From NCBI RefSeq assembly GCF_026642255.1, contig NZ_CP113264.1, forward strand, positions 4,650,001-4,714,000: DNA of 64,000 nucleotides, read 5' to 3'. The first letter of the stretch is position 1; each line of letters begins with the position of its first letter. The notes under the pieces are model-generated. The model made no database searches, was not told the origin of the DNA, and was given only the letters and a program-made list of their open reading frames with translations. This document shows, piece by piece, positions 16,369-24,674 of this stretch. Position numbers and translations under genes: made by a program. Origin of the DNA: Streptomonospora nanhaiensis (GTDB lineage: Bacteria; Actinomycetota; Actinomycetes; Streptosporangiales; Streptosporangiaceae).

Positions 16369-16529
16369 GGGGGATCGTCCTCTTCTCCTCTGGGGGTACC
16401 CGGGGATTCTCCTTCGCCGTCGGCGGCAGGCGGTCGGGTTGGCCGACTCCGGTCACGGCCCCGCCCGGAGCGCGGGGGGCGGCCGGGTGCCGCCGGGGCC
16501 CGGAGGCGGCGCGGGCGCCGGGCGGGGCG

Positions 16530-16578
16530 CCCCCGGCTTCCGACGGGCACGGTCGCGCACGCCGCCGGAAGCCGGGGG
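16530..16578 (-). terminator. Hairpin after the DUF5685 gene
   Basis: CCCCCGGCTTCC (16530-16541) and GGAAGCCGGGGG (16567-16578) form a perfect 12-bp stem, starting 17 bases beyond the stop codon. The loop is GC-rich and 25 bases long. Confidence 0.5.
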
Positions 16579-16595
16579 TACGGGGGCGGCTGGTC

Positions 16596-17891
16596 TCAGA
16601 CTCCTTCGCAACAGGCACAGCACTGGCAGCAGTTGCAGCACTCGCACAGGTCGCACCAGGAGTTGCGGGGTTTCCCGGTCCAGGGCCCGGGGTGCGGGTC
16701 CCGGCAGCAGAACTGGCACGTGCCGCACATGAACAGCGCCACCGCGCACCCGCTGAAGAAGCCGCGCGTCTTCGGTGGGTTGGAGAGCGCGGGGGTGTCG
16801 CACGAGCAGGCGTCGCAGCACCCTCCCCCGCCGGACTTGCCGCCCCCGGAGCCGGAGCCGTGGCCGCCCTCGCCGGGTCCGTGCCCCCCGTGGTGGTGGC
16901 CTCCTCCCCGGTGCGGGGTTTCCACGCCGTAGGCGTCGTGGGGGCCGTGGGAGTAGCGGGGCGTGTGGGGCCCGGGGGCCTGATGCTGGTGCGGGCCTTG
17001 AGGGTGGTGGGGGCCGTGCGGCCCCGGCGCGGGGTATCCCGCCTGGGAGAAGACCCTGTCGACCGAGCGGCCGAGTTCGCGGACCAGCAGGGCGCGGACC
17101 AGGCGGTCGTCGGTGAACTCGGCCTCCTCCAGCGCCAGGCGCACACCCAGGACCGCTCCGTCGCACAGTTCCCGGGCGCGGTCGGGGCCGGTGTCCGTGG
17201 CGGTGAGCGGGTTCCAGGCGCCGCGTACCAGGTCCTCCTCACGGTCCTCGACCGCGTCCAGCAGATGGGCGATACGGCCGAAGAGGCGCCCCGCCTCACG
17301 CAGCGGAGCGGCGTTGGCGGGGCGGTCGGCGAGGAGGGCGGTGTGCGCGAACGCCTCACCGGTGGCCTCCTCGGTGGGGGCGGTGACCGTGAGGATGTCG
17401 GTCCCCTCCCCCGCGGCGAGTTCGACCTCCCGCTGCCGGTCGATCACCGCGATGAGCCCGGCGCCGTCGAAGCCGAGCCTGTCCCCCGCCTCCGTGGCCC
17501 CGTGCCGCCAGCGCGCGGCCACCCGGCCCGCGAGCGAGCGGACGCCGCGACGGCCGTAGAGGCCGTCGCCGTCCTCGATGTGGTCGGTGATCTTGGCGGA
17601 GGCCAGCATGAGGGAGACCGCGGCTGCCAGGTACGCCCCCGAACCGTTGGCCGCCCGGGCGCCGCGCATGCCGCGCAGCGGACAGCGGCCGGCGGCGCGG
17701 GTGTCGGCCTCCTTCTCGGACTGCGCGGCCGTCAGGACCGAGACGACCAGTCCGTCGTAGTTGGTGGCGACCCGGGAGGCCTGGCCGTGGTCGTCGCGCA
17801 GGGCCAGGCACAGCCCGCACATGTGGGACATCCACTCCTCGGCGAGTCCGTCGGGCAGGGAGTGCCGACAGGGGCGCAGGATTCCGAACAC
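16596..17891 (-). CDS. DUF5685-family protein with His-rich linker and Cys-rich tail
   Basis: A 431-residue protein. The start GTG 17891 gives MFGILRPCRHSLPDGLAEEW, the usual beginning of DUF5685, and has GAGGAG 7 bases upstream. Residues 1-300 are the helical family domain (HMCGLCLALRDDHGQASRVATNYDGL, CPLRGMRGARAANG, LASAKITDHIEDGDG, GRIAHLLDAVEDREEDL). Conserved Cys, His and Asp pairs hint at a metal site. Residues 305-370 are rich in His, Gly and Pro. The last 70 residues contain about 22 Cys, many as CC pairs, ending CQCCACCEGV. The function of the family is unknown to me. Divergent from the vWA gene. Confidence 0.8.
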   Translation of the reverse strand: MFGILRPCRHSLPDGLAEEWMSHMCGLCLALRDDHGQASRVATNYDGLVVSVLTAAQSEKEADTRAAGRCPLRGMRGARAANGSGAYLAAAVSLMLASAKITDHIEDGDGLYGRRGVRSLAGRVAARWRHGATEAGDRLGFDGAGLIAVIDRQREVELAAGEGTDILTVTAPTEEATGEAFAHTALLADRPANAAPLREAGRLFGRIAHLLDAVEDREEDLVRGAWNPLTATDTGPDRARELCDGAVLGVRLALEEAEFTDDRLVRALLVRELGRSVDRVFSQAGYPAPGPHGPHHPQGPHQHQAPGPHTPRYSHGPHDAYGVETPHRGGGHHHGGHGPGEGGHGSGSGGGKSGGGGCCDACSCDTPALSNPPKTRGFFSGCAVALFMCGTCQFCCRDPHPGPWTGKPRNSWCDLCECCNCCQCCACCEGV

Positions 17892-18057
17892 GAACCGCTC
17901 CTCATCATTCGACGCGACGATCTCGCGTTGACGACGGGGTTCGACGCCCGAAGTGGCCGTGGAGTTCACGACCCCGTTCGCGTTGTCGCACCGGGCCGCT
18001 ATCGTGCAGGTTCCTCCACGTCACCCCGCACCGGTCTCCCCCGGCGAAAGGGCTCTC

Positions 18058-19575
18058 ATGAGCCGCAGAGCAATCGAGAACACCGGCACCGCCGACCACC
18101 GTCCGGTTGACTCCCAACACACCCACCCGACGTCTCGGCACCGATCCGGGCCCCTCCTGTGGGACCTGCGTCGTCTGTTGTCGGAGGAACCGGCCGCCCC
18201 GGAGGTCGTGGAGCAGGCCCGGCAGCGCAAGGAGTCCGCGCTGCTGGGCTTCGGAGTCGGGCAGAGCGTGGTGGCGTCGTGGCTGTACGCCAAGTGCCAT
18301 CACCACATCCCAACCACCGTGGTCCCCACCGCCGCGGTGGTCGCCACCGGCGACGGCGCCTGCGCACTGCTCTACAACCCGTACTTCTTCGTCGAACTGG
18401 ACCCCGAGGGAGTCGGGTTCGTGCTGTTCCACGAGGCCCGGCACCTGATGCACCGGCACCTACACGTGGAAGAGGAGCTGCGCGGCGACCCGGCGTTCAC
18501 CCTGGCCGCCGAGGTGGTCATCAACCACGTCGCCCTGCGTCGGCTGGACCTTTCGGACCTGCCCACGGTTCCGGCCCGCGGAGGGGCTGGCGACGGCGCA
18601 CGGGAGCCCGTGGGCATCGACCCGGTGCTCGTCCATCAGGCGTACGAGGAGGATCTGCGGCAGCGGGGACTGTCTCCGCTACCGTACGACGAGTTCGTCC
18701 ACACCGACCTCACGGTGTACGCCGAGCTGCGCCGGATGGCCTCGTTCGACGAGCCCGTGCCGACGTTCTGCATGCACCTGGCCGGTGATCCGGGCGCCAA
18801 CGGCTCGGGCGGCCGGGTGACCGTCCCGGCGGACCCGGAGACCGTGGAACGGGTGGGCCAGGAGGTCCTGGGGGAGGTGATGCGCGATGCCCTGCGCGGC
18901 GGCAGGTCGGCACGCGGTGAGCTGCTCGACCTGGCCGACCGCACGCTCGACGGCGGGGAACGGCTGACCCGCCTGTGGGGCGGTCTGGGTCTGGACAGAC
19001 TGCGCGGCGTCACCCCGAAGACCCGCCGGGTGGACTGGTGGCAGCGGTGGCTGACCGACGTGCTCGCCTCGAAGCTGGCCGAGAGCGACCGGCTGGTCTA
19101 CCCGAAGAAGCAGGGGGCGATCATGTTGGCGCTGGGCCACGAACCGATGCTGTCACGTCGAGGACCGGAACGGGCGAAGGTGGTGCTCATCGCGTTCGAC
19201 ACATCGGGGTCGATGCCCGGCTTCGTCGTCGACTGGCTGACCACCCTGGTCGGCCGGACCGACGGGGTGGAGAGCCACTGGCTCAGCTTCGACGGGGCCC
19301 TGATGCTGTTCGCCCCCGGAGAACGGGTGCTGGGCGGGGGCGGCACCGATTTCCAGAACGTCGTCGACTACGCCGAGGGCCGACTGGAGGTGAACGGCAG
19401 GCGGTTCGAGACCGAACCCGACGCGATCATCGTGGTGACAGACGGGTACGCGCCCGCCGTCACCCCCGCCGACCCCGACCGATGGATCTGGCTGATCACC
19501 GACAACGGCAATGACTGGCCGGAACGGCACCACCCGCCGATGGCCTGCCACCGAGTCGTGTCCGGACAACACTGA
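18058..19575 (+). CDS. vWA-domain protein with N-terminal HExxH metallopeptidase-like domain
   Basis: A 505-residue protein of the DUF2201/vWA-like type. The N-terminal half has the zinc motif FHEARHLMHRH (His125, Glu126, His129), then AAEVVINH. The C-terminal domain has the MIDAS motif AFDTSGSM near 380, GGTDFQ near 430 and VVTDGYAP near 463, so metal-dependent partner binding looks intact. Such proteins work with MoxR-type AAA ATPases, as a pair that remodels or activates targets. The partner is the next gene, 13 bp downstream. The ATG at 18058 follows AAAGGG. The target of the pair is unknown. Confidence 0.85.
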   Translation: MSRRAIENTGTADHRPVDSQHTHPTSRHRSGPLLWDLRRLLSEEPAAPEVVEQARQRKESALLGFGVGQSVVASWLYAKCHHHIPTTVVPTAAVVATGDGACALLYNPYFFVELDPEGVGFVLFHEARHLMHRHLHVEEELRGDPAFTLAAEVVINHVALRRLDLSDLPTVPARGGAGDGAREPVGIDPVLVHQAYEEDLRQRGLSPLPYDEFVHTDLTVYAELRRMASFDEPVPTFCMHLAGDPGANGSGGRVTVPADPETVERVGQEVLGEVMRDALRGGRSARGELLDLADRTLDGGERLTRLWGGLGLDRLRGVTPKTRRVDWWQRWLTDVLASKLAESDRLVYPKKQGAIMLALGHEPMLSRRGPERAKVVLIAFDTSGSMPGFVVDWLTTLVGRTDGVESHWLSFDGALMLFAPGERVLGGGGTDFQNVVDYAEGRLEVNGRRFETEPDAIIVVTDGYAPAVTPADPDRWIWLITDNGNDWPERHHPPMACHRVVSGQH

Positions 19576-19588
19576 GGAGAGCCGGGTC

Positions 19589-21532
19589 GTGCCCACCGTG
19601 AGAACATCCCGGGCGGATCGCCCGACCACGCCGGGAAGCGCTCCCTTCGAAGGGGACGTGGAGCCGGGCGTGGAACGGCGGTGGGGGAACACCGCCACCT
19701 ATCCGGCGCCACCGGAGGGCGATCCCACCGCAAAGCTCGAGAAGTTCATCGACGCGATGGTCGCCACCGGCCAGACCGGTCAGGTCTTCGGCGAGCACGG
19801 CATCGGAAAGACGTCCACGTTCGTGTCGTACATTCCGCGGCGGTTCCCCGGGACCACCCTGGTGGTCGTCCCCGCCGCCAACCTCGCCCCCGACGACCTG
19901 TTGGTCAACGCCCCCGTACGCGACCACCACAGCGGGGAGCTTGTGCTCCGCCAGCTCATCATGCGGCAGCTCGCCCCGGGAAAGCCGTTCATCTTGCTCA
20001 TCGACGACTCCCTCCAGGCGGGCAAGACCGTGCAGTCGCAGCTCATGCAGATCGCCTGCGACTGGTCCCTGGGCGAGTACGACCTGCGTGAACTGGGCTG
20101 CGTCGGAGTGTTCCTCACCGACAACGAGTCCCTGGCCGAGACCGGTGCGCGCCGGACGGACCTGGCGGTCCTGGACCGGATGGTCACCATGAAGCTGACC
20201 GCGAACGACACCGCTTGGCGGTCGGCGCTGGCCGCGCGGTACCCGGACTGGGATCTGCGCGAGGTGTTCCGGCAATGGGCCGCCCTCCACCCCCGGCTAC
20301 GTCGGCTGCTCTCACCGCGCACCCTCCAGCACGTGCTCGACTGCGCCCGCGCCGGGTTTCCGCTGGCCTGGGGCCTGCCCTTGCAGAACGGCGGCCGGCT
20401 GGCGCTGACAGAGGAGACGAAGGAAGGCAAGCCGGGCCGGGATCGCACCTCGGAGGTGCTCGACGCGATCGCCGAGTCGGTCGGGGCACGCAATCCGGCC
20501 ACCGTGGCCGACCCGGTCCGCCGCATCCTCCGGGCCGCGACGACCCACCGCTGGGCGGTTCTGCTGCAGGGTCCGCCTGGGTGCGGGAAGACACAGATCA
20601 CCAAGCAGATCGTCCGGGAGGAGACCGGTCGCGACCCCGTGTACTTCTCCCTGCCGGTGACCAACGTCGAGGATCTGTGTGTGCCGGTGCCCACCCCGGA
20701 CGGGGCGCTGGACGCCATGCTCACCCGGTCCCTGCTCGACCCGGAACCGAAGGTACTGGTCTGGGACGAGTACAACCGGCCGAAGGACAAGGCCACTTTC
20801 GCGAGGCTGATGGAGATCACCCAGGAGTGGACCCTGGCAGGACGAGAGCTCCCCGGTCTGCGGGCGCAGGTGGCACTCCAGAACCCGCCGTACCACCTCG
20901 GCCGCAAGTTGCTGGTCTCGAGCAACAACGTGGCCCAGGCCAGTCGGTTCACGATCAGTTACGAGGTGCTCCCCGAGGACATCCCCGCCAACGAGTGGCT
21001 GATCTCGACGTACGGCGAGACGGCCGAGACGGTTCTGGAATGGTGGAAGAACGACATCGACGACGAGGGGCGGGCCTGGGTCACCAAGCGCACCCTGGAA
21101 CGGCTGGTGAAGCTGCACCGGGAGGGGATGCCGCTGGAACCGGCCCTGATCTACCTCGGTGACGGCGAGTATGCCCCGGTACCGTTGTCCGAGCTGGAGG
21201 CCCGCCTGGCTGACCGGCGGCAGATCGGCCTGGTCCAGCTCGCCGGCGACCTCCCGGTCTGGGCGGCCCGGTTGTCGGCCGCCACCGAGACCGATGAGGA
21301 GGGCACCAACGACACCGACCTGGTCCACCAGGTGTTCTCCAACGCCGAGTTGTCCCAACTGGAGAGGCACATCGACGTGGTGGCGCGGCTGCTCCCGTAC
21401 CTGCCGCCGAAACTGCGGGCCACCTATCTCGTGGGCCAGACCCGCGAGCGGCAACGCTTCTGGTTCACGGCCCTGGCCCGGATGGCCGAGCTGTCCGTGG
21501 CCGACCCCGGGCTCACCGGCGACGCCCCCTGA
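19589..21532 (+). CDS. Double AAA (MoxR-type) ATPase, partner of the vWA protein
   Basis: A 647-residue protein with two AAA modules. Module 1 has GEHGIGKTST near 60 and Walker B ILLIDDS near 135. Module 2 has LLQGPPGCGKTQ near 330 and VLVWDEYNR near 390, then an arginine-finger region SSNNVAQASRFTISYEV. Both P-loops and Walker B motifs are intact. I chose GTG 19589 because AGGAG lies 9 bases upstream and overlaps the spacer to the vWA stop. The last 100 residues are helical. MoxR ATPases act as chaperones or metal-insertion factors with vWA partners; here the substrate is unknown. It is convergent with the 2OG oxygenase gene. Confidence 0.85.
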   Translation: MPTVRTSRADRPTTPGSAPFEGDVEPGVERRWGNTATYPAPPEGDPTAKLEKFIDAMVATGQTGQVFGEHGIGKTSTFVSYIPRRFPGTTLVVVPAANLAPDDLLVNAPVRDHHSGELVLRQLIMRQLAPGKPFILLIDDSLQAGKTVQSQLMQIACDWSLGEYDLRELGCVGVFLTDNESLAETGARRTDLAVLDRMVTMKLTANDTAWRSALAARYPDWDLREVFRQWAALHPRLRRLLSPRTLQHVLDCARAGFPLAWGLPLQNGGRLALTEETKEGKPGRDRTSEVLDAIAESVGARNPATVADPVRRILRAATTHRWAVLLQGPPGCGKTQITKQIVREETGRDPVYFSLPVTNVEDLCVPVPTPDGALDAMLTRSLLDPEPKVLVWDEYNRPKDKATFARLMEITQEWTLAGRELPGLRAQVALQNPPYHLGRKLLVSSNNVAQASRFTISYEVLPEDIPANEWLISTYGETAETVLEWWKNDIDDEGRAWVTKRTLERLVKLHREGMPLEPALIYLGDGEYAPVPLSELEARLADRRQIGLVQLAGDLPVWAARLSAATETDEEGTNDTDLVHQVFSNAELSQLERHIDVVARLLPYLPPKLRATYLVGQTRERQRFWFTALARMAELSVADPGLTGDAP

Positions 21533-21592
21533 TGAGGGCCCCGCCCCCTCCGTACCGCCGACGTAGCCGGTCTCCGGTCCCCTGAGCTCCGG

Positions 21593-23473
21593 TCAGGAGA
21601 CCTTCTCGTCCTCGTCCTCGAAGTCCTCTTCGTCATCCTCCTCGTTGTACCAGTCCTCCTTGTGGTCGAGGTCGATGTCGGAGTCAAGGTCGAACGAGCG
21701 GATCATCGGGACGGACACGGTGGACTGCTCGTGACGCACCGTCCAGGTGTTGCGGAAGAAGTCGAACTTCAGGTGATAGCAATCGTCGGACTCGGTGAAG
21801 AGGATCGGCGGGACGAGGAAGTGCGCCGCCCCGACGGTGGCTGCGGCGGTGATGAATTCCTTGGCGGGCCGGATGCCGGGACCGGCCTGGCAGGAGGCGA
21901 AGTTCACCGGTGTCAGCGACTCCTTGCCGAGGACGTGGATGCGGTTGCCCTCGACGACGAACATCTCCGGGTCGAGGACCACGTCCTGTCCGAGCATCAG
22001 GATCGGCGCCTGGTCGACCTCCGCCTTCGCCGCGTCCTGTGCGCGCGTGTACTCCTCGATGACCTCCTCGTTGCGGGCGGTGTCGAAATCGGGGTTCGCC
22101 ACGTTGTCGCCGTCGCAGAAGTAGCAGGCGCAGGCGGGCATGTCCGCGGTGTTGGGCTCCTCCGGTCCGGGGAAGAGAACGGACTTGTCGAACGGTGGGA
22201 CCGCCGACCCGCCACTCCTGCCCTGGAGAAAAGCGGGGATCCAGGCGCTGTCGTCGGCCTCGATCACCTCTGAGCGGCACTGGGCGCGGAACGCGGTGTC
22301 ACCGACCTTGCAGTTGAAGTGGTCCAGCAGCGTGATCGCGGCGCATTCGGCGAGCGAGAGCCCGTCGCTCTTGGCGAACCAGAAGTCGTAGCCGTTCGCG
22401 ACGAAGTGCACGTCGCGAAACCGCTTGTGGACGAAGGGTTCGCGGGAGGAACCGGGGACGAGGCCTCTCCAGTGCGCCTCGGCGACCCGGTTGTAGTAGG
22501 CGTCGGCGTAGCGGGAGAGTTCGGGTGCGAAGGCGCTCTCCCCGGTCAGGTAGCACGCCTTGCCGAACAGCGCACCGATCTCGGGATCGTGCTCGACGTC
22601 CGGATCGGTGAAGACGAGTTCGGTACGCAGGAAGACCTTGCGGCCATCGCGGTAGGGCGCGCCCTCGTGCTCGTAGCGCTGGTCGAAGACCACACAGGTG
22701 AAGGGCTCGATCTCCGTGAGCGAGGCACCGCCGGTGAGGTCGAGGACGGACTCGCCGGACCCACCGGTGAGGTACAGCAGGATCGTGTAGCGGGAGACGT
22801 GATGGCGCGCGGCGTCGTAGTAGGGGGTGTCGAGGTGGCGGTGGAAGTTGGCGTCGTCCGGCTCGAAGCGGTTGCAGCGGAACACGGGGTTCACGTGTGA
22901 GAAGCCGTCGAGCCGCTCCCGCGGCATGGATGCGGCCACCGCCGCGGTGAGCGCCTCGGCGAGGAGCGCCGAGTGGAAGATGAAGCGGTCGCCGCCGCGG
23001 GAGGCGGCGTTGAGGGGCGGGACGTAGAGGTCCAGCGAGTCGAGGTCCGCCAGGCGGGCGCGCGCGGAGTCCGGGAGCCGCATCGCGAACGAGTACGCGC
23101 CCTCGGCGAACTCCTGGCGCTCCGTGAGCCGGAGCTCCAGTCCGGCGTCCGCGAAGAGGTGGTCGAGGGGGAGGATGTTCTCGAACGTGCGAAACGACAG
23201 CTCGCGGGGGTCGACGAAGACGGCGGCCAGGTACGGCGCGGTATCGCTGGGCCGGGCGAACAACTCGCGCACATCGGCGTCGATGAGGTCTGCGTCGACG
23301 AAGCGCACCGACTTGAACCGCACGGTCGGATGCCAGGAGACGGCCAACCCGTCGATCGTCGTCGCGGGACCGGTGTCGACCTCATCGACCTGGGCGCGGT
23401 ACCGGGCGACCTCCTCCTCGGGTGCCCGGTCTGTCGACAGGGCAAAGAACCGGTCGCGGAGCTCGATGCTCAT
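21593..23473 (-). CDS. 2OG-Fe(II) oxygenase (prolyl hydroxylase-like), 626 aa
   Basis: Residues 190-290 form a prolyl-4-hydroxylase-type jelly roll: NRFEPDDANFHRHLDTPYYD supplies His213 and Asp215, YEHEG supplies His269, and FLRTEL supplies Arg283 for 2-oxoglutarate. This is a complete iron triad. The N-terminal 190 residues and the region after 300 are not recognised; the latter holds a CACYFCDGDN Cys cluster near 440. The last 20 residues are almost all Asp and Glu. At 626 residues it is much longer than typical family members. ATG 23473 has GGAG 6 bases upstream and overlaps the LRR gene stop (ATGA), so translation is coupled. It may hydroxylate a protein recognised by the LRR partner; that is inference. 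Confidence 0.75.
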   Translation of the reverse strand: MSIELRDRFFALSTDRAPEEEVARYRAQVDEVDTGPATTIDGLAVSWHPTVRFKSVRFVDADLIDADVRELFARPSDTAPYLAAVFVDPRELSFRTFENILPLDHLFADAGLELRLTERQEFAEGAYSFAMRLPDSARARLADLDSLDLYVPPLNAASRGGDRFIFHSALLAEALTAAVAASMPRERLDGFSHVNPVFRCNRFEPDDANFHRHLDTPYYDAARHHVSRYTILLYLTGGSGESVLDLTGGASLTEIEPFTCVVFDQRYEHEGAPYRDGRKVFLRTELVFTDPDVEHDPEIGALFGKACYLTGESAFAPELSRYADAYYNRVAEAHWRGLVPGSSREPFVHKRFRDVHFVANGYDFWFAKSDGLSLAECAAITLLDHFNCKVGDTAFRAQCRSEVIEADDSAWIPAFLQGRSGGSAVPPFDKSVLFPGPEEPNTADMPACACYFCDGDNVANPDFDTARNEEVIEEYTRAQDAAKAEVDQAPILMLGQDVVLDPEMFVVEGNRIHVLGKESLTPVNFASCQAGPGIRPAKEFITAAATVGAAHFLVPPILFTESDDCYHLKFDFFRNTWTVRHEQSTVSVPMIRSFDLDSDIDLDHKEDWYNEEDDEEDFEDEDEKVS

Positions 23474-24408
23474 ACGCTTCTCCAATACATGCGCAGTGCG
23501 GCTGGGATGTGGGGGGCCGATGCGAGCAGTTTCGCGCCGTCGGAGCCGACGTCATCGGGGTTGAGCAGCATCCGCCCGAGCGAGCCGGCGAACGGGGCTT
23601 CGAGCAGGGCCCTCACCCCCTCCTCACCGATCCCGTTGTAGCGGAGGTCGAGCTCGGTCAGCCCTGCGAACCGGTGCAGTGAGCGCACCCCCGCGGCGGA
23701 GAGGGCGTTCCTCTGAAGATGCAGGCATCGGACGCCCCCGAACTGTGGGGACGCCGCGAGCGCCGCCAGGCCCACGTCACCGACGCGGCAGTAGCGCAGG
23801 TCGAGCGTCTTCAGCCGCCCCGCGGTGGTCGAGGTGGCCGGTGCCGTGACGTCGGTGGCCTCGCTGTGGAAGTACGCCGAGGCGGCGAGGGCCTGGGCGC
23901 CCAGCGTGCCGATGCGCTGGTAGGACAGATCGAGCTCGTCGAGTCGGCTGAGGTCGAGTGTCGCGAGGGTGCCGGACTCGAAGTTCGGGGCCGGTTCCGT
24001 CTCATCGCTGTCGGGGTCCGTGTCCCATTCGTCCGAAGGGACGTCGTTCCTCGACGTGATCCGCAGTGCGGTCACGAAGGGGCCTCGCAGGGCCCGGTCG
24101 ACCGGCGCCGGTGCGCTCTCGGACCATTCGACGGCGATCTTCGTGGCGAATCCGTACCGGCGCTCCAGGACGGTCGCTTCCGGTGGCAGCCCCGCGTCCC
24201 AGCTCCGCCGGTGTTCCCGCACCAACTCCTCGATCTCCCGCCCCACGGCACCTCGATCGGCGGGGCGGGTTCGGGCACGGCTCTGTTCCAGGCGGATCAG
24301 TCTTCCCCGGGCGTCGCCCCGCTCACGAAGCCGGTCACTGTAGGAGAGCCACATCGCTGCATCACCGGGGTGGTCCCGTAATCTCTGTTCAAGAGTCGCC
24401 AATTTCAC
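23470..24408 (-). CDS. Leucine-rich repeat protein with TIGR02996-like N-terminus
   Basis: A 312-residue protein. Residues 1-45 (KLATLEQRLRDHPGDAAMWLSYSDRLRERGDARGRLIRLE) match the repeat-companion domain TIGR02996. From residue 160 there are at least four ribonuclease-inhibitor-type LRRs: LDELDLSYQRIGTLGAQAL, LKTLDLRYCRVGDVGLAAL, VRCLHLQRNALSAAGVRSL and LTELDLRYNGIGEEGVRAL. I chose GTG 24408 because a promoter-like pair (24416-24444) puts transcription start at about this codon, implying a leaderless message. Its stop overlaps the ATG of the 2OG oxygenase. It probably provides target recognition for that enzyme. TIGR02996 proteins are mostly uncharacterised. Confidence 0.8.
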   Translation of the reverse strand: MKLATLEQRLRDHPGDAAMWLSYSDRLRERGDARGRLIRLEQSRARTRPADRGAVGREIEELVREHRRSWDAGLPPEATVLERRYGFATKIAVEWSESAPAPVDRALRGPFVTALRITSRNDVPSDEWDTDPDSDETEPAPNFESGTLATLDLSRLDELDLSYQRIGTLGAQALAASAYFHSEATDVTAPATSTTAGRLKTLDLRYCRVGDVGLAALAASPQFGGVRCLHLQRNALSAAGVRSLHRFAGLTELDLRYNGIGEEGVRALLEAPFAGSLGRMLLNPDDVGSDGAKLLASAPHIPAALRMYWRSV

Positions 24409-24415
24409 GCGCGGA

Positions 24416-24444
24416 ACGCTAGCAGTGCCATGTGACACACCCAA
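24416..24444 (-). promoter_or_regulatory. Likely promoter of the LRR/2OG operon (leaderless)
   Basis: On the minus strand, TTGGGT (-35) and TAGCGT (-10) are 17 bases apart, and only 7 bases separate the -10 from GTG 24408. This predicts a leaderless transcript. Confidence 0.5.
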
Positions 24445-24674
24445 ACCACCGGCGGGGCCCCGCTCCGGCACACCGACGGCCCAGTTTGAGCCCTCTCGGT
24501 GCAGCCGCGGCCGGTACCGGGGCAGCGTCCCGGACGTCAGGAGCGAGCCGTACGGGGGCACGATCCTGCCGAGGATCTGCCGACGCCCCCACCACAGGTG
24601 GCCGGGGAAACCCATCCGCCGAGGTCCTGGGCGGGGACGGTCCGGGACGCCCCCGGGGCCGGAGCCGGGCGGGG

